Source of the DNA: Epithemia pelagica
Lineage: Eukaryota > Bacillariophyta > Bacillariophyceae > Surirellales > Surirellaceae
Direction of reading: 5' to 3'
Length of the DNA: 64,000 nt
Assembly: GCA_946965045.2 (NCBI GenBank)
Contig: OX337233.1
Coordinates: 1,550,001 to 1,614,000, forward strand
Numbering within the stretch: the stretch's first letter is position 1; each line of letters begins with the position of its first letter. The position numbers were made by a program, and so were the translations under genes. This document shows, in pieces, positions 11,015 through 21,567 of this stretch. The notes under the pieces were generated by a model. The model saw only the letters and a program-made list of their open reading frames with translations, was not told where the DNA came from and made no database searches.

Positions 11015-14000
11015 ATGAAAGCTATGTCTTCATCTTCCCTGAGAATGACCACCTTTCTTTGGGCTATCGTGGTTCTGTTGGTCACAATCACCGGTTTTCG
11101 CAATGAGAATCTTCCCATGTTGTTTGCAATGGCGGTAGATCGATCGAAATTTCGTACCTGTCAGCAAACTTCCTTTTGTCGTCGTCACCGACACGGAAAA
11201 GCATCCAGTTTGTACAAATACCAACTCGAAGCCGATAGTCTTCAACTCCATTCGCCATCCGCTACCGAAGCTGCTCAGAAAACCGATTCCGAAACGAATT
11301 CCAAAGGCAAAACCTCGGTCTGGTCGTCCTTATCGCTCCACATTTTGGGCAAAAACGACAAGGCAGATCGTGCCGAACCTTCTTCGATTGCTGGTGTGCT
11401 AGATCCCTATGTGCGCGGTACAAGTCCTACCTTGACGGGAACCTTGGTCAATACGGCCAAGGAAACTTCGACTGGCAGCAGAGAGCAACTGCAATGGGCA
11501 GTGTACGCGATGCAGGATGGCATTGCTCGCATGCGTGTGATTGAAATGTATGGCAAGGTTGCCGGTTCGGCCTTTCAGGAACCAAGAATCACATATGATG
11601 ATTTGGTCTTGCATGAACCAAATCAATGGAAGGCGGCGCCATTTGCTCGTTTGATTCGTCATTCATCGGCCATCGAAGGTGCCGAGACTCAAACTTCAAA
11701 GAACACTGATGAAATATTGGAACGATTGGTCGCCATGACAACAGCTGATCCGGTGTCCTCCACCGAATTTGTAGCACTCGAGTTTGGTGAAAGTGCCTTG
11801 TTTGAACTAGATGCGAGTACCTTTGTGCTGATTCGTCTCGATTCGTTTGCGGTTTGGATGTTCCGAGGAAATGACTTGAATGCGGGTCCCATTATTGTTT
11901 TGAATGATGAGTCGTTGATGAGTTTCGAAGTTCGGCGATACAAAGAAAGTGAACAACAAGAGCAAGTGAAGGACGAAAAAGGTGATGTTGAGAAGGGTAA
12001 AGAGGAAGGGGAAGCGAAACCAGAGAAAGAAATTGTAGGATACTGGGAAGATGGTTTGGCTATTTACGCGGATGGAACCCGTGAAGAGAAGAAGGAAGTG
12101 ACCGAAAAGGAGGACGAAGTTGATGGTGAGCATCGCAAGTTGTCGGGAGAAGAACTCGACCTGGACGGAGCTTGGGAAGAAAAGTGGATGCAACATCACG
12201 ACTCTAAACCATACGGGCCTATGAGCGTCGGCATGGACATTCACTTTCCTCAGTCTGTTCATTTGTTTGGATTACCAGAACACGCGTCAGCTGCAGTTCT
12301 TCAAGACACCAATACACATTACAAGGATCCCTATCGTCTGTATAATTTGGATGTTTTTGAACACGAAATCGACGAACCAATGGCATTGTACGGCGCCGTG
12401 CCAATGATTGTAAGTCAAAGCTCCGTAACTGGTACCTCCGGAGTATTCTGGTTCAACCCCACCGAAACCTTTGTGGACGTGGAACGACCCAGCGAAGAGA
12501 AGAATTCACCAGAAACAACAAAGACACATTGGATGAGTGAAAGTGGAGTACTGGATCTATTTCTCTTGTCGGGTGGCAGCAACCCAGCCTCCCTCTACCA
12601 ACAGTATGCTCTTTTGACTGGAACAGCTCCAACGCCGCCTATCTTTAGTTTGGGCTATCATCAGTGTCGCTGGAATTACAAAGATGAAAAGGATGTGTAC
12701 GGAGTGCACCGTAAATTTAAGGAACTGGACTACCCTTATGACGTTTTGTGGTTGGATATTGAGCACACCGACGGCAAGCGTTACTTCACGTGGGATTCCA
12801 AGTTATTTCCAAACCCAGTAGAGATGCAGGAAACACTTTGGGCCTCGGGACGACGTATGGTGACTATTATCGATCCTCATATTAAGCGCGACGACGGCTA
12901 CCCAATTCATAAGGAGGCAACGGCGAAGGGTCTTTACGTAAAAGATAAGGATGGGACCAAGGACTATGATGGTTGGTGCTGGCCAGGATCTTCATCGTAC
13001 TTGGATTTCACACAAGCTCATGTCCGAGAATGGTGGGCTAGCTTGTTTTCCTTTTCAAAATATAAGGGATCAACTCCAAGTCTATTTACCTGGAATGATA
13101 TGAACGAGCCAAGTGTCTTCAACGGACCTGAGGTGAGCATGCCCAAAGACTTGCGAAACTTACAAGGTCACGAGCATCGAGAGTGGCACAATATATACGG
13201 TATGCTTTTTCATCGGGCGACTTCTGAAGGATTGGTGGCACGCAGCCCTGAAGGGCAAACCCGCCCATTTGTGCTGACTCGTTCATTTTTTGCGGGAAGT
13301 CAAAAGTATGGTGCCATCTGGACTGGTGACAACACTGCTGAATGGAGTTTCCTGAAGATTGCATCACCGATGCTGTTGAGTCTGAACGTTGCGGCCTTGT
13401 CATTTGTTGGGGCCGATGTCGGTGGCTTCTTTGGCAATCCAGACGCGGAACTCTTTACGCGATGGATGCAGACGGGCGCTTACCAACCCTTCTTTCGGGG
13501 GCATGCTCATCACGATTCCAAACGACGGGAACCTTGGATGTTTGACGAACCAACATTGGCGCGATGTCGTCGGGCTGCAATGGGTCGGTACGCCCTGCTG
13601 CCCATGTGGTATACCCTCTTTCGAGAAGCAGAAACCAAGGGAATGCCAGTGATGCGCTCTATGTGGATGCAATATCCCACACTTGAATCCCTGTATTCAG
13701 TCGACCACCAATACTTGCTTGGGTCCGATTTTCTGGTGCACCCAGTTGTGGAACCAGGCTGCACCGAAGTTACTGTCTTGTTTCCCGCCGAAGATATCTG
13801 GTATGAGGCTGATACGCTGAAGCGCGCAAGCTTTACCGAAGCCCGCGAAGGTGGAGTTGTGAGTCAGCCCTGGCCGGTTGATATGGAAAGTATTCCAGTC
13901 TTCCAACGAGGGGGCTCCATCGTGGCCCGCAAGCTCTGGCTTCGTAGAAGTTCCCAGTTGATGAAATCAGATCCCTACACGTTGTTTGTGGCTCTTGACA

Positions 14001-14341
14001 AGTCATTGCAAGCTGAGGGACAGTTATACATGGACGATGAAGAGACCTTTGCTTATATCACAAACGACGAATACGCGATGGCCCACTTCTTCATCGATTT
14101 GAGCGGTAGCCGTACCATGACCAACAAAGTCGAAGCGGGACACGGATGGACACACAAGGCCGATTCCCGTGTCATTGAACGCATTGCAGTGGCCGGTGTC
14201 GCATCCAAGCCCAGTGGAATAGTCCTCGGCAATTCTACCGCTGCAAGTATGACATTTGATTACGATGAGGCAACTCAAATGATTGTGATTCGCAATCCTA
14301 TGATATCGGCTGACCAGGATTGGACGATTCAATTTTCATAG
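11015..14341 (+). CDS. GANAB: Glucosidase II alpha subunit-like GH31 alpha-glucosidase
   Basis: 1108 residues, about 15% longer than typical family members. GH31 enzymes of this branch trim glucose residues from N-glycans in the ER lumen, in complex with a beta subunit. The N-terminus has a hydrophobic segment (TTFLWAIVVLLVTITGF, about 11-27) consistent with a signal peptide. The catalytic barrel is clear: WLDIEH, then nucleophile Asp in WNDMNEPS (about 695), acid/base Asp in WTGDNTAEW (about 770), GADVGGFFGNPD and FFRGHAHHDSKRREPW. The C-terminal beta domains follow, ending in a typical soluble tail with no membrane anchor. An unusual Lys/Glu-rich insertion (about 310-400) interrupts the N-terminal beta-sandwich region. 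Single exon with a clear ATG; a second ATG three codons on and another at residue 11 are possible starts. ER alpha-glucosidase is favoured over lysosomal or plant-type GH31 by the active-site context and the signal peptide. Confidence 0.9.
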   Translation: MKAMSSSSLRMTTFLWAIVVLLVTITGFRNENLPMLFAMAVDRSKFRTCQQTSFCRRHRHGKASSLYKYQLEADSLQLHSPSATEAAQKTDSETNSKGKTSVWSSLSLHILGKNDKADRAEPSSIAGVLDPYVRGTSPTLTGTLVNTAKETSTGSREQLQWAVYAMQDGIARMRVIEMYGKVAGSAFQEPRITYDDLVLHEPNQWKAAPFARLIRHSSAIEGAETQTSKNTDEILERLVAMTTADPVSSTEFVALEFGESALFELDASTFVLIRLDSFAVWMFRGNDLNAGPIIVLNDESLMSFEVRRYKESEQQEQVKDEKGDVEKGKEEGEAKPEKEIVGYWEDGLAIYADGTREEKKEVTEKEDEVDGEHRKLSGEELDLDGAWEEKWMQHHDSKPYGPMSVGMDIHFPQSVHLFGLPEHASAAVLQDTNTHYKDPYRLYNLDVFEHEIDEPMALYGAVPMIVSQSSVTGTSGVFWFNPTETFVDVERPSEEKNSPETTKTHWMSESGVLDLFLLSGGSNPASLYQQYALLTGTAPTPPIFSLGYHQCRWNYKDEKDVYGVHRKFKELDYPYDVLWLDIEHTDGKRYFTWDSKLFPNPVEMQETLWASGRRMVTIIDPHIKRDDGYPIHKEATAKGLYVKDKDGTKDYDGWCWPGSSSYLDFTQAHVREWWASLFSFSKYKGSTPSLFTWNDMNEPSVFNGPEVSMPKDLRNLQGHEHREWHNIYGMLFHRATSEGLVARSPEGQTRPFVLTRSFFAGSQKYGAIWTGDNTAEWSFLKIASPMLLSLNVAALSFVGADVGGFFGNPDAELFTRWMQTGAYQPFFRGHAHHDSKRREPWMFDEPTLARCRRAAMGRYALLPMWYTLFREAETKGMPVMRSMWMQYPTLESLYSVDHQYLLGSDFLVHPVVEPGCTEVTVLFPAEDIWYEADTLKRASFTEAREGGVVSQPWPVDMESIPVFQRGGSIVARKLWLRRSSQLMKSDPYTLFVALDKSLQAEGQLYMDDEETFAYITNDEYAMAHFFIDLSGSRTMTNKVEAGHGWTHKADSRVIERIAVAGVASKPSGIVLGNSTAASMTFDYDEATQMIVIRNPMISADQDWTIQFS

Positions 14342-14574
14342 TGCCGTATTGGTCGGCGTGCATGATTGCTGATTTTGGCACAAGTCAAATTGAAATTAGC
14401 AGCTATTAGTAGGAGCGTGAAGGCAGACCACCGATGTCAAGGCAACGAACTTATCATCAAATCACCATAGATAAGTATAAGGAGGATAACCCCTGCTAGT
14501 ACAAGGGTGTCCAAGTCTTTTCCACAATCTCAACCCAGACCAGTTCCATCTAGATGAATCACTGTCTAATACGC
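14342..14574. other. Short convergent intergenic gap
   Basis: This lies between the 3' ends of the GH31 gene and the eL42 gene. Nothing else is seen. Confidence 0.5.
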
Positions 14575-14889
14575 TTAATACTGGTGACCAGAGGCGGCTG
14601 CCTTGGCTCCCAATTCGAAATGCTTTGTACGTTTCAAGCACATGTGCGTCTTAGTCTTGCACTTCTTGCATTCCAAACGTAGCACAATCTTTCTTGTTGT
14701 CTTGGCCTTCTTGTGAAAAATTGGCTTTGTTTGCCCTCCAAATCCCATCTGCTTACTGTCGTACCGGCGCTTCCCTTGAGCAAAGTTACTCGCCTTTCCA
14801 GCCTTGTATTGGGTCACCTTGTGCACTTCATGTCTCTTGCACTTACTACCGGCACAGTAGGTTCTCCGCTCCTTTGGGACATTCACCAT
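14575..14889 (-). CDS. RPL44: 60S ribosomal protein eL42 (L36a/L44)
   Basis: 104 residues, the usual length for this small basic protein of the large cytosolic ribosomal subunit, which sits near the E-site. The order [62 protein letters not shown] and KHFELG is diagnostic. The zinc ribbon cysteines are present (C-x-x-C near the start as CAGSKC, then CKKCKTK). The open frame extends 14 codons upstream of the ATG at 14889, but family alignment and a good acceptor just upstream show that MVNVP is the start. The C-terminal tail ([11 protein letters not shown]) differs from the common GQALQF ending. Usually constitutively transcribed. The LTR element begins about 325 bases upstream of its leader intron. 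Confidence 0.95.
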   Translation of the reverse strand: MVNVPKERRTYCAGSKCKRHEVHKVTQYKAGKASNFAQGKRRYDSKQMGFGGQTKPIFHKKAKTTRKIVLRLECKKCKTKTHMCLKRTKHFELGAKAAASGHQY

Positions 14890-14900
14890 TTTGAAGCAGT

Positions 14901-15000
14901 CTGAAATCACGCGCAGGATATGAGAACACACGCACGAAAAAGATATCTACTCTCAACAAGAAGATCTCAACCTCAAACAAAAAAACAAATAATAACTCAC
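14901..15000 (-). other. Likely 100-nt intron in the 5' leader of eL42
   Basis: On the minus strand the donor is GTGAGT (at 15000) and the acceptor is TGATTTCAG (ending at 14901), 11 bases before the eL42 ATG. Its length equals that of the intron in the 4707-8418 gene. Ribosomal protein genes often carry a leader intron. The upstream exon holds an ATG (near 15101) reading MSYSLPLTASLNVKELF, which would be an upstream reading frame if the transcript starts that far out. Confidence 0.55.
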
Positions 15001-15324
15001 ATAAACAACACCAACTTCTCTGACGGCGCCAAGCTTGCCCGCAACAATCATGAAAAGCTCTTTCACGTTCAGTGATGCGGTAAGCGGTAAGGAGTAACTC
15101 ATGGCCTCCGGGTACTCTCTGGTGCGATCTAACAGCGACCACTTCAGGCTGTAGGTAGCTGGTGGGAGGGCTAGATGTGGGGCCCGAAAAGCGGTTCGTC
15201 TATGTGGCCCCTTGTCACAAGCGGGCTGCCCCCCCCGCTCCATGATTCCGAGAGTAATGGCGCCAGGGCAGTCGGTCGACCGTGCCCTAGCGGGTAGGCG
15301 CGGCAGCTGGAAGAATAGACTATT
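15001..15324. promoter_or_regulatory. eL42 promoter/leader region up to the LTR element
   Basis: No separate gene is supported. It should contain the first exon and promoter of eL42 on the minus strand. It ends at the 4-bp duplicated target (TATT, 15321-15324) of the LTR element. Confidence 0.4.
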
Positions 15325-15496
15325 TGTCTTATTCCGGCTGTAAGCTTGATCACGGGCATCCAAGACCCACGGAAGCTGATTTTACCGCTTACATGGTTAC
15401 TTTCTTGCCTCTGCTTGAACGTAGTATAATTTTCTCTTTATCTGTAAGGATGTTGTTACGATAGTGGGATTTTGCTCCCACAGGCAAAATAAGACA
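15325..15496. repeat. Left LTR, 172 bp
   Basis: Starts TGTCTTATTCC and ends AATAAGACA. I find it base-for-base identical to 21392-21563 and in the same orientation. Confidence 0.85.
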
Positions 15497-16194
15497 GTTT
15501 ATCAGACCCAAGAAGTATAGAAAGATGGCGAAGCGAGCGAACACCAGGAATGGAATGCTACAAGGAACGAAGCGTGTTGAAATCGGAATAGCCGACCGGA
15601 AACAGTAATTACTAAGGGAACCGCTGTCCCAGCGGGGGGAACCAGTACGGGAGTGAGATCGGAAGCCTGAAGGAAAGGGAAACGGAGTTGCCCCAGTGAT
15701 GTCGGCACTGGTGGAAGTACTGGTGGTTCCGTAATGGAGCTGGTAGTGTAGGGAAAAGCTTGAATGCAGCGATTTGTGGGAGTGTCATTTGCTTTGAGTA
15801 CCTGTACCTACGACAACAAGAGCAGGAAGAAGCTACATCGCGTCATTCGAGGCAGAAAGAGGCAAGAAATAATAGATGGGAAAGAGCTTCAGCGAGAGCT
15901 AGCCAAGAAAGTGCAAGGGAAGCAGTCGATGTGCTTGAAAACGACGAAACAGAGACCTCAAAGAATCACTATTTGTCATTGACAACAATGACTGATATAA
16001 ACTGGAAGTAATGGGAATTGTAGGAGCTACAGAAATGGAGGGAGTTACAGAAGTTGTGTGAGCAGAAGCTGTGGAAGCCGAAGCAGATATACAAGTATCC
16101 ATGAAGGACGCAGAATTAGGAAAGGAACAGCACAGTACATCGAATGGGAGCGGCGGTGGAAGTTAAAACAAGGAGCGGAAGTGGAAACACAAAT

Positions 16195-16299
16195 GGGAAG
16201 CGGAAGCTGCTACCAAATTCAAGTACCTACAGGTAGTGGAGGAAGTTGAAGAGGAAGTGGAAGCCGCTACCAATTTAAGTACCCACAGGTAGTGGAGGG
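16195..16299. repeat. Two-copy tandem repeat, ~63-bp unit
   Basis: The block 'gctaccaa-tt-aagtac..acaggtagtggagg' occurs twice with small changes, inside the LTR element. Confidence 0.6.
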
Positions 16300-16439
16300 A
16301 GTCGAAGCGGAAATCCCACAGCCTTGGATATCACCGGTGAAACCAGTGTTTCACTGGTTGGGAAGCACCCGGAAGGTTCATCTAATACTGGGATGGGAAC
16401 TGCAACGGGATAGTTGCAGGGGGAATGGCTGTTGGGATG

Positions 16440-16615
16440 GGTGCACCGTGTGGTGCATCTGGGAGATGGTGGCACCCAAGGTACAGGTGTCACCGGATAA
16501 GGATGCATCTGGGAGTTGGGAGTCATGGTGGCACCTAAGGTACAGGTGCCACTGGTGGATAGGGGTGCATCCGGGCGTGATAGTGGCACCCATGGTACAG
16601 GTGTCACCGGATTGG
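16440..16615. repeat. Three-copy degenerate tandem repeat, ~60-bp unit
   Basis: The core 'ggtacaggtgtcaccgga' with flanking 'gcatctggga' recurs three times with substitutions and small length changes. This is a minisatellite within the LTR element. Confidence 0.65.
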
Positions 16616-18666
16616 GCATTGAGGAAGAGCTCTATTGACAAAAGGAATAACCCCACTTGTTAGGAATTCAAGTTCTCGTGAAAAGGATTTATTCGTAGGG
16701 AGTTGGATGTGGAAATTTTGCGGCAATGCAGTGTCGGAAGTAATGGAAATGACGTGTGGCATAACAGATCGTGCCCCTGCATTGGAGCAATACATCAATT
16801 GGCAACGGACAAGGAATCTGCATCATCAGGGAGTCGAAGTATCGACTGGGATTTGTAGCCGAATTGGGATCAGAGCGTTGGGTTATAAAGGGATGAAGCA
16901 TTGGGGCTGCCAAGCATGTATCAACCACAGGATCTTTAATGGGACATCGTTTTGGATGCGAAAGTTGGCTGGAGACTGCTCTGCATTTGGTATGAAATGA
17001 CAAGGAAAGACTTGTTGGGCCATCGACATGGGAATGAGGACCTCGTGGAGTAGAAGGTTCCTCCTCCCATAGCTCCGCAAGAGCCATGGTTGGAGGACGG
17101 GGACAAAAAAAGGCAGCAAGTATGCAGCAGCAACCCTGGTTATTGGCCAAAAGAAACCAGACAGAAACGTTGACGACGGGAGATAAGCTCCCTATTGTGA
17201 TATGCTAGTTCCCAAGGACGTTTGGCAGGGCTCGGACAATGGCGGAAAAGCAACTGTCACGATCTGCCCCGTGACGAAAGCTCCTACCTCTCTCTGGTCC
17301 ATCCATTTTGTCAAGTCAGTCGAATCGTTGGTCGCCTTGGGTTGTTCCGTTGCGTGTGTACTTGAATTATCTACACTCCTCTCCAAAGGTTGACAATCAC
17401 TTGTGGCTCCTGGGCCCGCATGAGGAGTGGGCCTACTGGAGAAGTGGGCCATAGAAACAGTCTGCCCTCATTGAGAGTACAAAATCACGGACACTTGAAG
17501 TGATTGCTCTGCCATTCGAAAGAAGGGCCACTACGGATCCTGGGAACACTTTTACTCGGTATGCGAAAGACGAAGGACCCACTCATGACAAAGACGACGT
17601 ATTCGCGGATGAGGTCGTTTCTTCTTGTGGACATCATATTGTTGTTGTGGCTGTTGACATCATGTTGGCATCCAACGGAAAGACACGAACATGGCGCGAC
17701 AATAGGTTTACTGTGGAGTCTCATGCAGAGTTGTATTATTATACTACGGCAAACGGAGGTCCATGTAAGCTTCACATCAGCTAAAGAAGATAAGGAGTTT
17801 CGAAGGTGGATGTGCTGGATCTTTTGGCCGACTGTCAATAACAACAAAACAGAATGAAAATGAAACCATCGAACAAGAAACCAACGAACAAGACTTGGCC
17901 AAACCGGATATAGCCAACTAACTCGGCTGATGGCAAGAATTTCGTGGAAGATAATGGAAGTGGACCAGGATATTTGGTGGACATGGAAAAAGAAGAGGGA
18001 AAAGCGGGGACTAACAGGAATCGTCCCATCCGATGAGAGGAATATGGAGAGATGGTCATGGAAGAGATGCCGGAAGTTGATGAGTATGAGGATAGCGGAT
18101 CCAGACAAAACATGTGCTGATGAGCCACCTGTGCCTGTAGCACAGAGAAATGGTGTGGGGATGCACAGGCGAAGATTACGAAAGGAGCGGCGAGTGACCC
18201 TACCATGGAGATCTGGTCGGGTCAGGGTGCTCTTGGAGCTATTGGATTATGATGGCGGATTGCTCCTATCTGGCGTAGGCTTGGGTCAGGTGAAACAGCG
18301 AACTGTGTCTTTGCACTGTAGGCTTGCAACCTTGGAGAGATTGTATAGAGTCGTGAATGTTAAAAGGAAATGATCCCTGTTGAGGTATGGCAGCGGAACC
18401 ACAAATGCAACACTTGTCTCAGGTAAGACCATAGCCACAAATGGTGGAAAGTCTGTGTCAGGAGATTTTCTGGGGTCCACACAGTACACGGGAGAGAAGT
18501 TGTACATTCCTGAGGGGTTTACAATGGAGATGGAACAGGATTGGATACTGTCTCTTCTCGTACGTCCAATGACAGTTCACGAATGGCTGAAATCAGGAAG
18601 AGTTGGAATGCGAAGCCTCTCGCGCCACCACGGAAGGTTAAAGTATCATGGACGAGTTTTGGCTGG

Positions 18667-18668
<2 letters not shown>

Positions 18669-18702
<34 letters not shown>
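18669..18702. repeat. GA microsatellite
   Basis: An uninterrupted GA dinucleotide run of about 32 bases. Confidence 0.9.
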
Positions 18703-18704
<2 letters not shown>

Positions 18705-19031
18705 CTGTGGTATGCGCGGGGACGATATGCGCGGGGACGAATTGAAGTATGAGGTCAAGAGACGCATTGGCCTGGTAAGGGACAAGAAGTATTGCAGCAG
18801 TGGTGAATTGTGGGCTATGGACGTGGAACATTGGAATAAGACAGTGTTCAGAAGTGGGGATTGGATTCGCGTCTCGTTACTATGATGGAAGTCCAAGGTC
18901 ATTTGGATGAACTAGGAAAGACATCAGAAGAATATACATCGGACCGCCCACAAAAGGGAACAAAACAAAACACGTGAAAGGAATACCCACGATCTTATGG
19001 AAAAAAAAAATGGGGGGCAAGACCTGGTTGC

Positions 19032-19688
19032 TTACATTCCTCTTCCCATGCTAGCTCTGGCTTTCATGGTCAGAGGACGGGGACAATACCTTGGTTGAGA
19101 AGTTGGGTAAGGAAAAAGAGCTTTGCGTTGACTGGGCCGTACATGAGATGTTGTCGCCGTGGGAGACGACGGACTGGTGGTGGGATTGGTGCTAGGTTTG
19201 GACGACGGAATGCCTGGTGTGTCAATGAGACTTTGAACCAAGGACGGATTCTTGTTGGGAGATTGTGAAGAAACGGATGTGGACTCAAACTCACCAAGAG
19301 GGAAAAACTGCACCGTCACACTAAATCGCACAAATGTGTTGACACAGTTAATCAAATCACCCACTTCATTTGATGTAGTCAGTCGAATGGGCAAAGAAAC
19401 CTGGCATTTGTCCAATACCAGCGGGAAGAAATCGGGTGACAATGAGGGGGACACGGGAGCATTGGATCCACATTGCGACATGGTTGGGCCCGAGATAGTA
19501 TCCAAAAGGGTAGCAATGGGCGAAGTCCCGTCTTCTGTCATGACCTCCAGGATAAAGTATTCCAACGATGAATCAAAGTCACCACTAACATCAACGTCGG
19601 AAATGGAAACCACGGCCGCGCGGAAGAAAGTGTCGTCGTAGACTTCGTCCATGGACGAGGAAATGGTAAAGGTACCTCCAAATGCCAA
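19032..19688 (-). pseudogene. Captured host-like exon fragment, SKPS/TTSP-rich, antisense in LTR element
   Basis: The open frame lies inside the LTR element and reads more like a real protein than the other frames there. An acidic folded-looking stretch (AAVVSISDVDVSGDFDSS, then LEYFILEVMTEDG) is followed by a Pro/Ser/Thr linker (IPSSKPSTNPTTSPSSPT), of a kind I associate with secreted diatom proteins. The frame opens upstream at TCCTAG|CCTTGG, which is also a plausible splice acceptor, so this could be one captured exon. No ATG lies at the very start of the open frame; the first is MDEVYDD (around 19652). No recognised domain. It could be a chance open frame, but the composition argues against that. 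No function is proposed. Confidence 0.35.
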
Positions 19689-19727
19689 TTTTTGTTGAGT
19701 AGCCCAAGGCTAGGACATGAGTACTGC

Positions 19728-19786
19728 AAACGCAAAGGTAATGTGTCAAACGCAAAGGTAATGTGTTAAACGCAAAGGAAATGTGT
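19728..19786. repeat. Three-copy 20-bp tandem repeat
   Basis: The unit AACGCAAAGGTAATGTGTC is repeated about three times with single-base changes. Confidence 0.8.
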
Positions 19787-20528
19787 CTTGTTCGTCGGGA
19801 CAGTGGTGTGGTTGGTTGATGACATCAGTGGAACCGTTCTGGAGTTTTGTGTGCAGGAAAGGAGAGACCTTGGTAGAGCCGCAAACAGACTGGAGGTGAG
19901 ACAGAAATGACACTACTGGCCAAGTGCAGCCAAACGACAGGAAGCAAAAATGCACTAGAGATCGGAGGAAAGGTTGCCGGATCCTTTGTTCTGGAGGAAG
20001 CAACATAATCCCTGAGGAGGTTGCCCAGGCGAACATAAACTGGAGAGAGGTACACTTTGGGTAGGAGGCTACGTATGGGTTGCTCTCTGTACATGCAGAC
20101 AGAGTTTTGTTCGTGTCTGCCAAGGTGGAGTCTCCTTGTTTGCTACGAGAGGGGTTGTTGTCAGGAGGACAGGCCCATGAGACAGGTGCAAGAATAGGAC
20201 GACAATCATACTTAGCCATCCGAGAGGGCTTGAAATGAAATGGAAATGATCTGCATGGCCAGTTAAGGACATTGTCAGGTAAGGAGTGTATGGAGACGGT
20301 AGAAGTTGGTCAAATATGAATCGGAACTGGAAAAGGTCACACCACGCTGGGAGAGGTCGAAGAGGAGTCGAACCACAGAATTGGGAATGATTGGTGTATG
20401 GGAGAAACCTTGTAACTTTTGACTTACAGAAAATGACAAATGATGACAGTCTGAGCTTGGGATGAAATGGAAATTGCAGCAAAAGGACGGGGACCTCAAT
20501 TGCAGCAAAAAGGACAGGGACCTCACAG

Positions 20529-20616
20529 TTTGGAAAGCAGCGTGAATATAATCGAAGAAGACGGGGACAGTGTTTGGAAAGCAGTGTGAATATAATCAAA
20601 GAAGACGGGGACAGTG
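20529..20616. repeat. Two-copy 44-bp tandem repeat
   Basis: The unit begins TTTGGAAAGCAG and ends GACGGGGACAGTG. The copies differ at two or three bases. The word 'gacggggac' recurs several more times between 20480 and 20650. Confidence 0.75.
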
Positions 20617-21391
20617 CACTCCTCATATCGACCAAGAAAGACGGGGACATCAGGACACGATGTCTGATTCATGAGTTGTTGTGAACCACGGGGCATGGGA
20701 CAAGTTATCAAAACATGGTCGCTCTTAGTAATGGGGGGTGAAAATGTGTGGTAGCAAACGTTGTGGGATACTTCCTTCATTGCTGGGAGGAAAATTAAGA
20801 GAGATATGATATGTGGTAGAGAGAACAAGGAATTATCCGTACAGCAAAGCTGTGGAATAGTTGGGGAGTTGCGATGATGAGAAATGGTGCATCTGGATTA
20901 CATAGCATTTATCACTTGCGCAGACGGGGCGAGAAGGAGTACTTTCTGGACGCAGGGAATGGTATATTCTGTAAACATTCACTTGGACTCAGCTTACGAC
21001 GTGGAAGCGCCAACAGACTCGTGCAGGATCATGTATCTATCTATCTGCTGGGGCAAATACATTGAATGGCGACCGGACAACAAGTTTTGCGCTCATTCTG
21101 GTCATGGGGTGCCTGTTGGGTATTAAAAGGAGCAGGGTTGAAAGAAACAGGTGTCACACTATGGAACAGTGTCTTGCGACGAGGCTATCTCGAGCGCCAT
21201 TGTCAGATAGGGAGAGACAGCAAGGTGGAGGACCGTCCCGAACACAAGAATGACATCAAATTGCAACGAGCATGAATGAGTGAGGAATGGGTTTCATGCA
21301 TTTATCCGCCATGGACCCATGGGGACTTTGGCTTGAATATGTTCCTCATTCCACAGCCTTCATTCCAAGTCGGAAATCGACTTGCGGGGAC

Positions 21392-21563
21392 TGTCTTATT
21401 CCGGCTGTAAGCTTGATCACGGGCATCCAAGACCCACGGAAGCTGATTTTACCGCTTACATGGTTACTTTCTTGCCTCTGCTTGAACGTAGTATAATTTT
21501 CTCTTTATCTGTAAGGATGTTGTTACGATAGTGGGATTTTGCTCCCACAGGCAAAATAAGACA
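21392..21563. repeat. Right LTR, 172 bp
   Basis: Identical to 15325-15496. It is followed directly by TATT, matching the four bases before the left LTR. Confidence 0.85.
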
Positions 21564-21567
21564 TATT

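Larger units (their letters stand above)
15325..21563. mobile_element. LTR retrotransposon derivative without gag-pol (LARD-like), 6239 bp
   Basis: Two identical 172-bp direct repeats bound this region. Each begins TG and ends CA with short inverted ends (TGTCTTATT / AATAAGACA). The outer flanks carry a matching TATT (15321-15324 and 21564-21567). Immediately inside the left LTR the sequence TTATCAGACCC resembles an initiator-Met tRNA primer site (TATCAGA shared). A short purine stretch (GCGGGGA) precedes the right LTR. The interior has no open frame above about 220 codons, and no reverse transcriptase, integrase or protease motif that I can see. It holds several minisatellites instead. Identical LTRs point to a recent insertion, so the element must be mobilised by enzymes made elsewhere. 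Element strand is undetermined: the primer-like site suggests plus. A Copia or Gypsy assignment is not possible without coding sequence. Confidence 0.8.

Noticed and set aside
15325-15496. The 172-bp repeats as two independent miniature inverted-repeat elements
   Set aside because: They are in the same orientation, identical, and a target duplication is found only around the pair, which fits LTRs.
17485-18108. 207-aa frame on the minus strand in the LTR element
   Set aside because: Composition is Ser/Phe/Leu/His-rich with no domain and an overlapping frame of similar length. Looks like chance.
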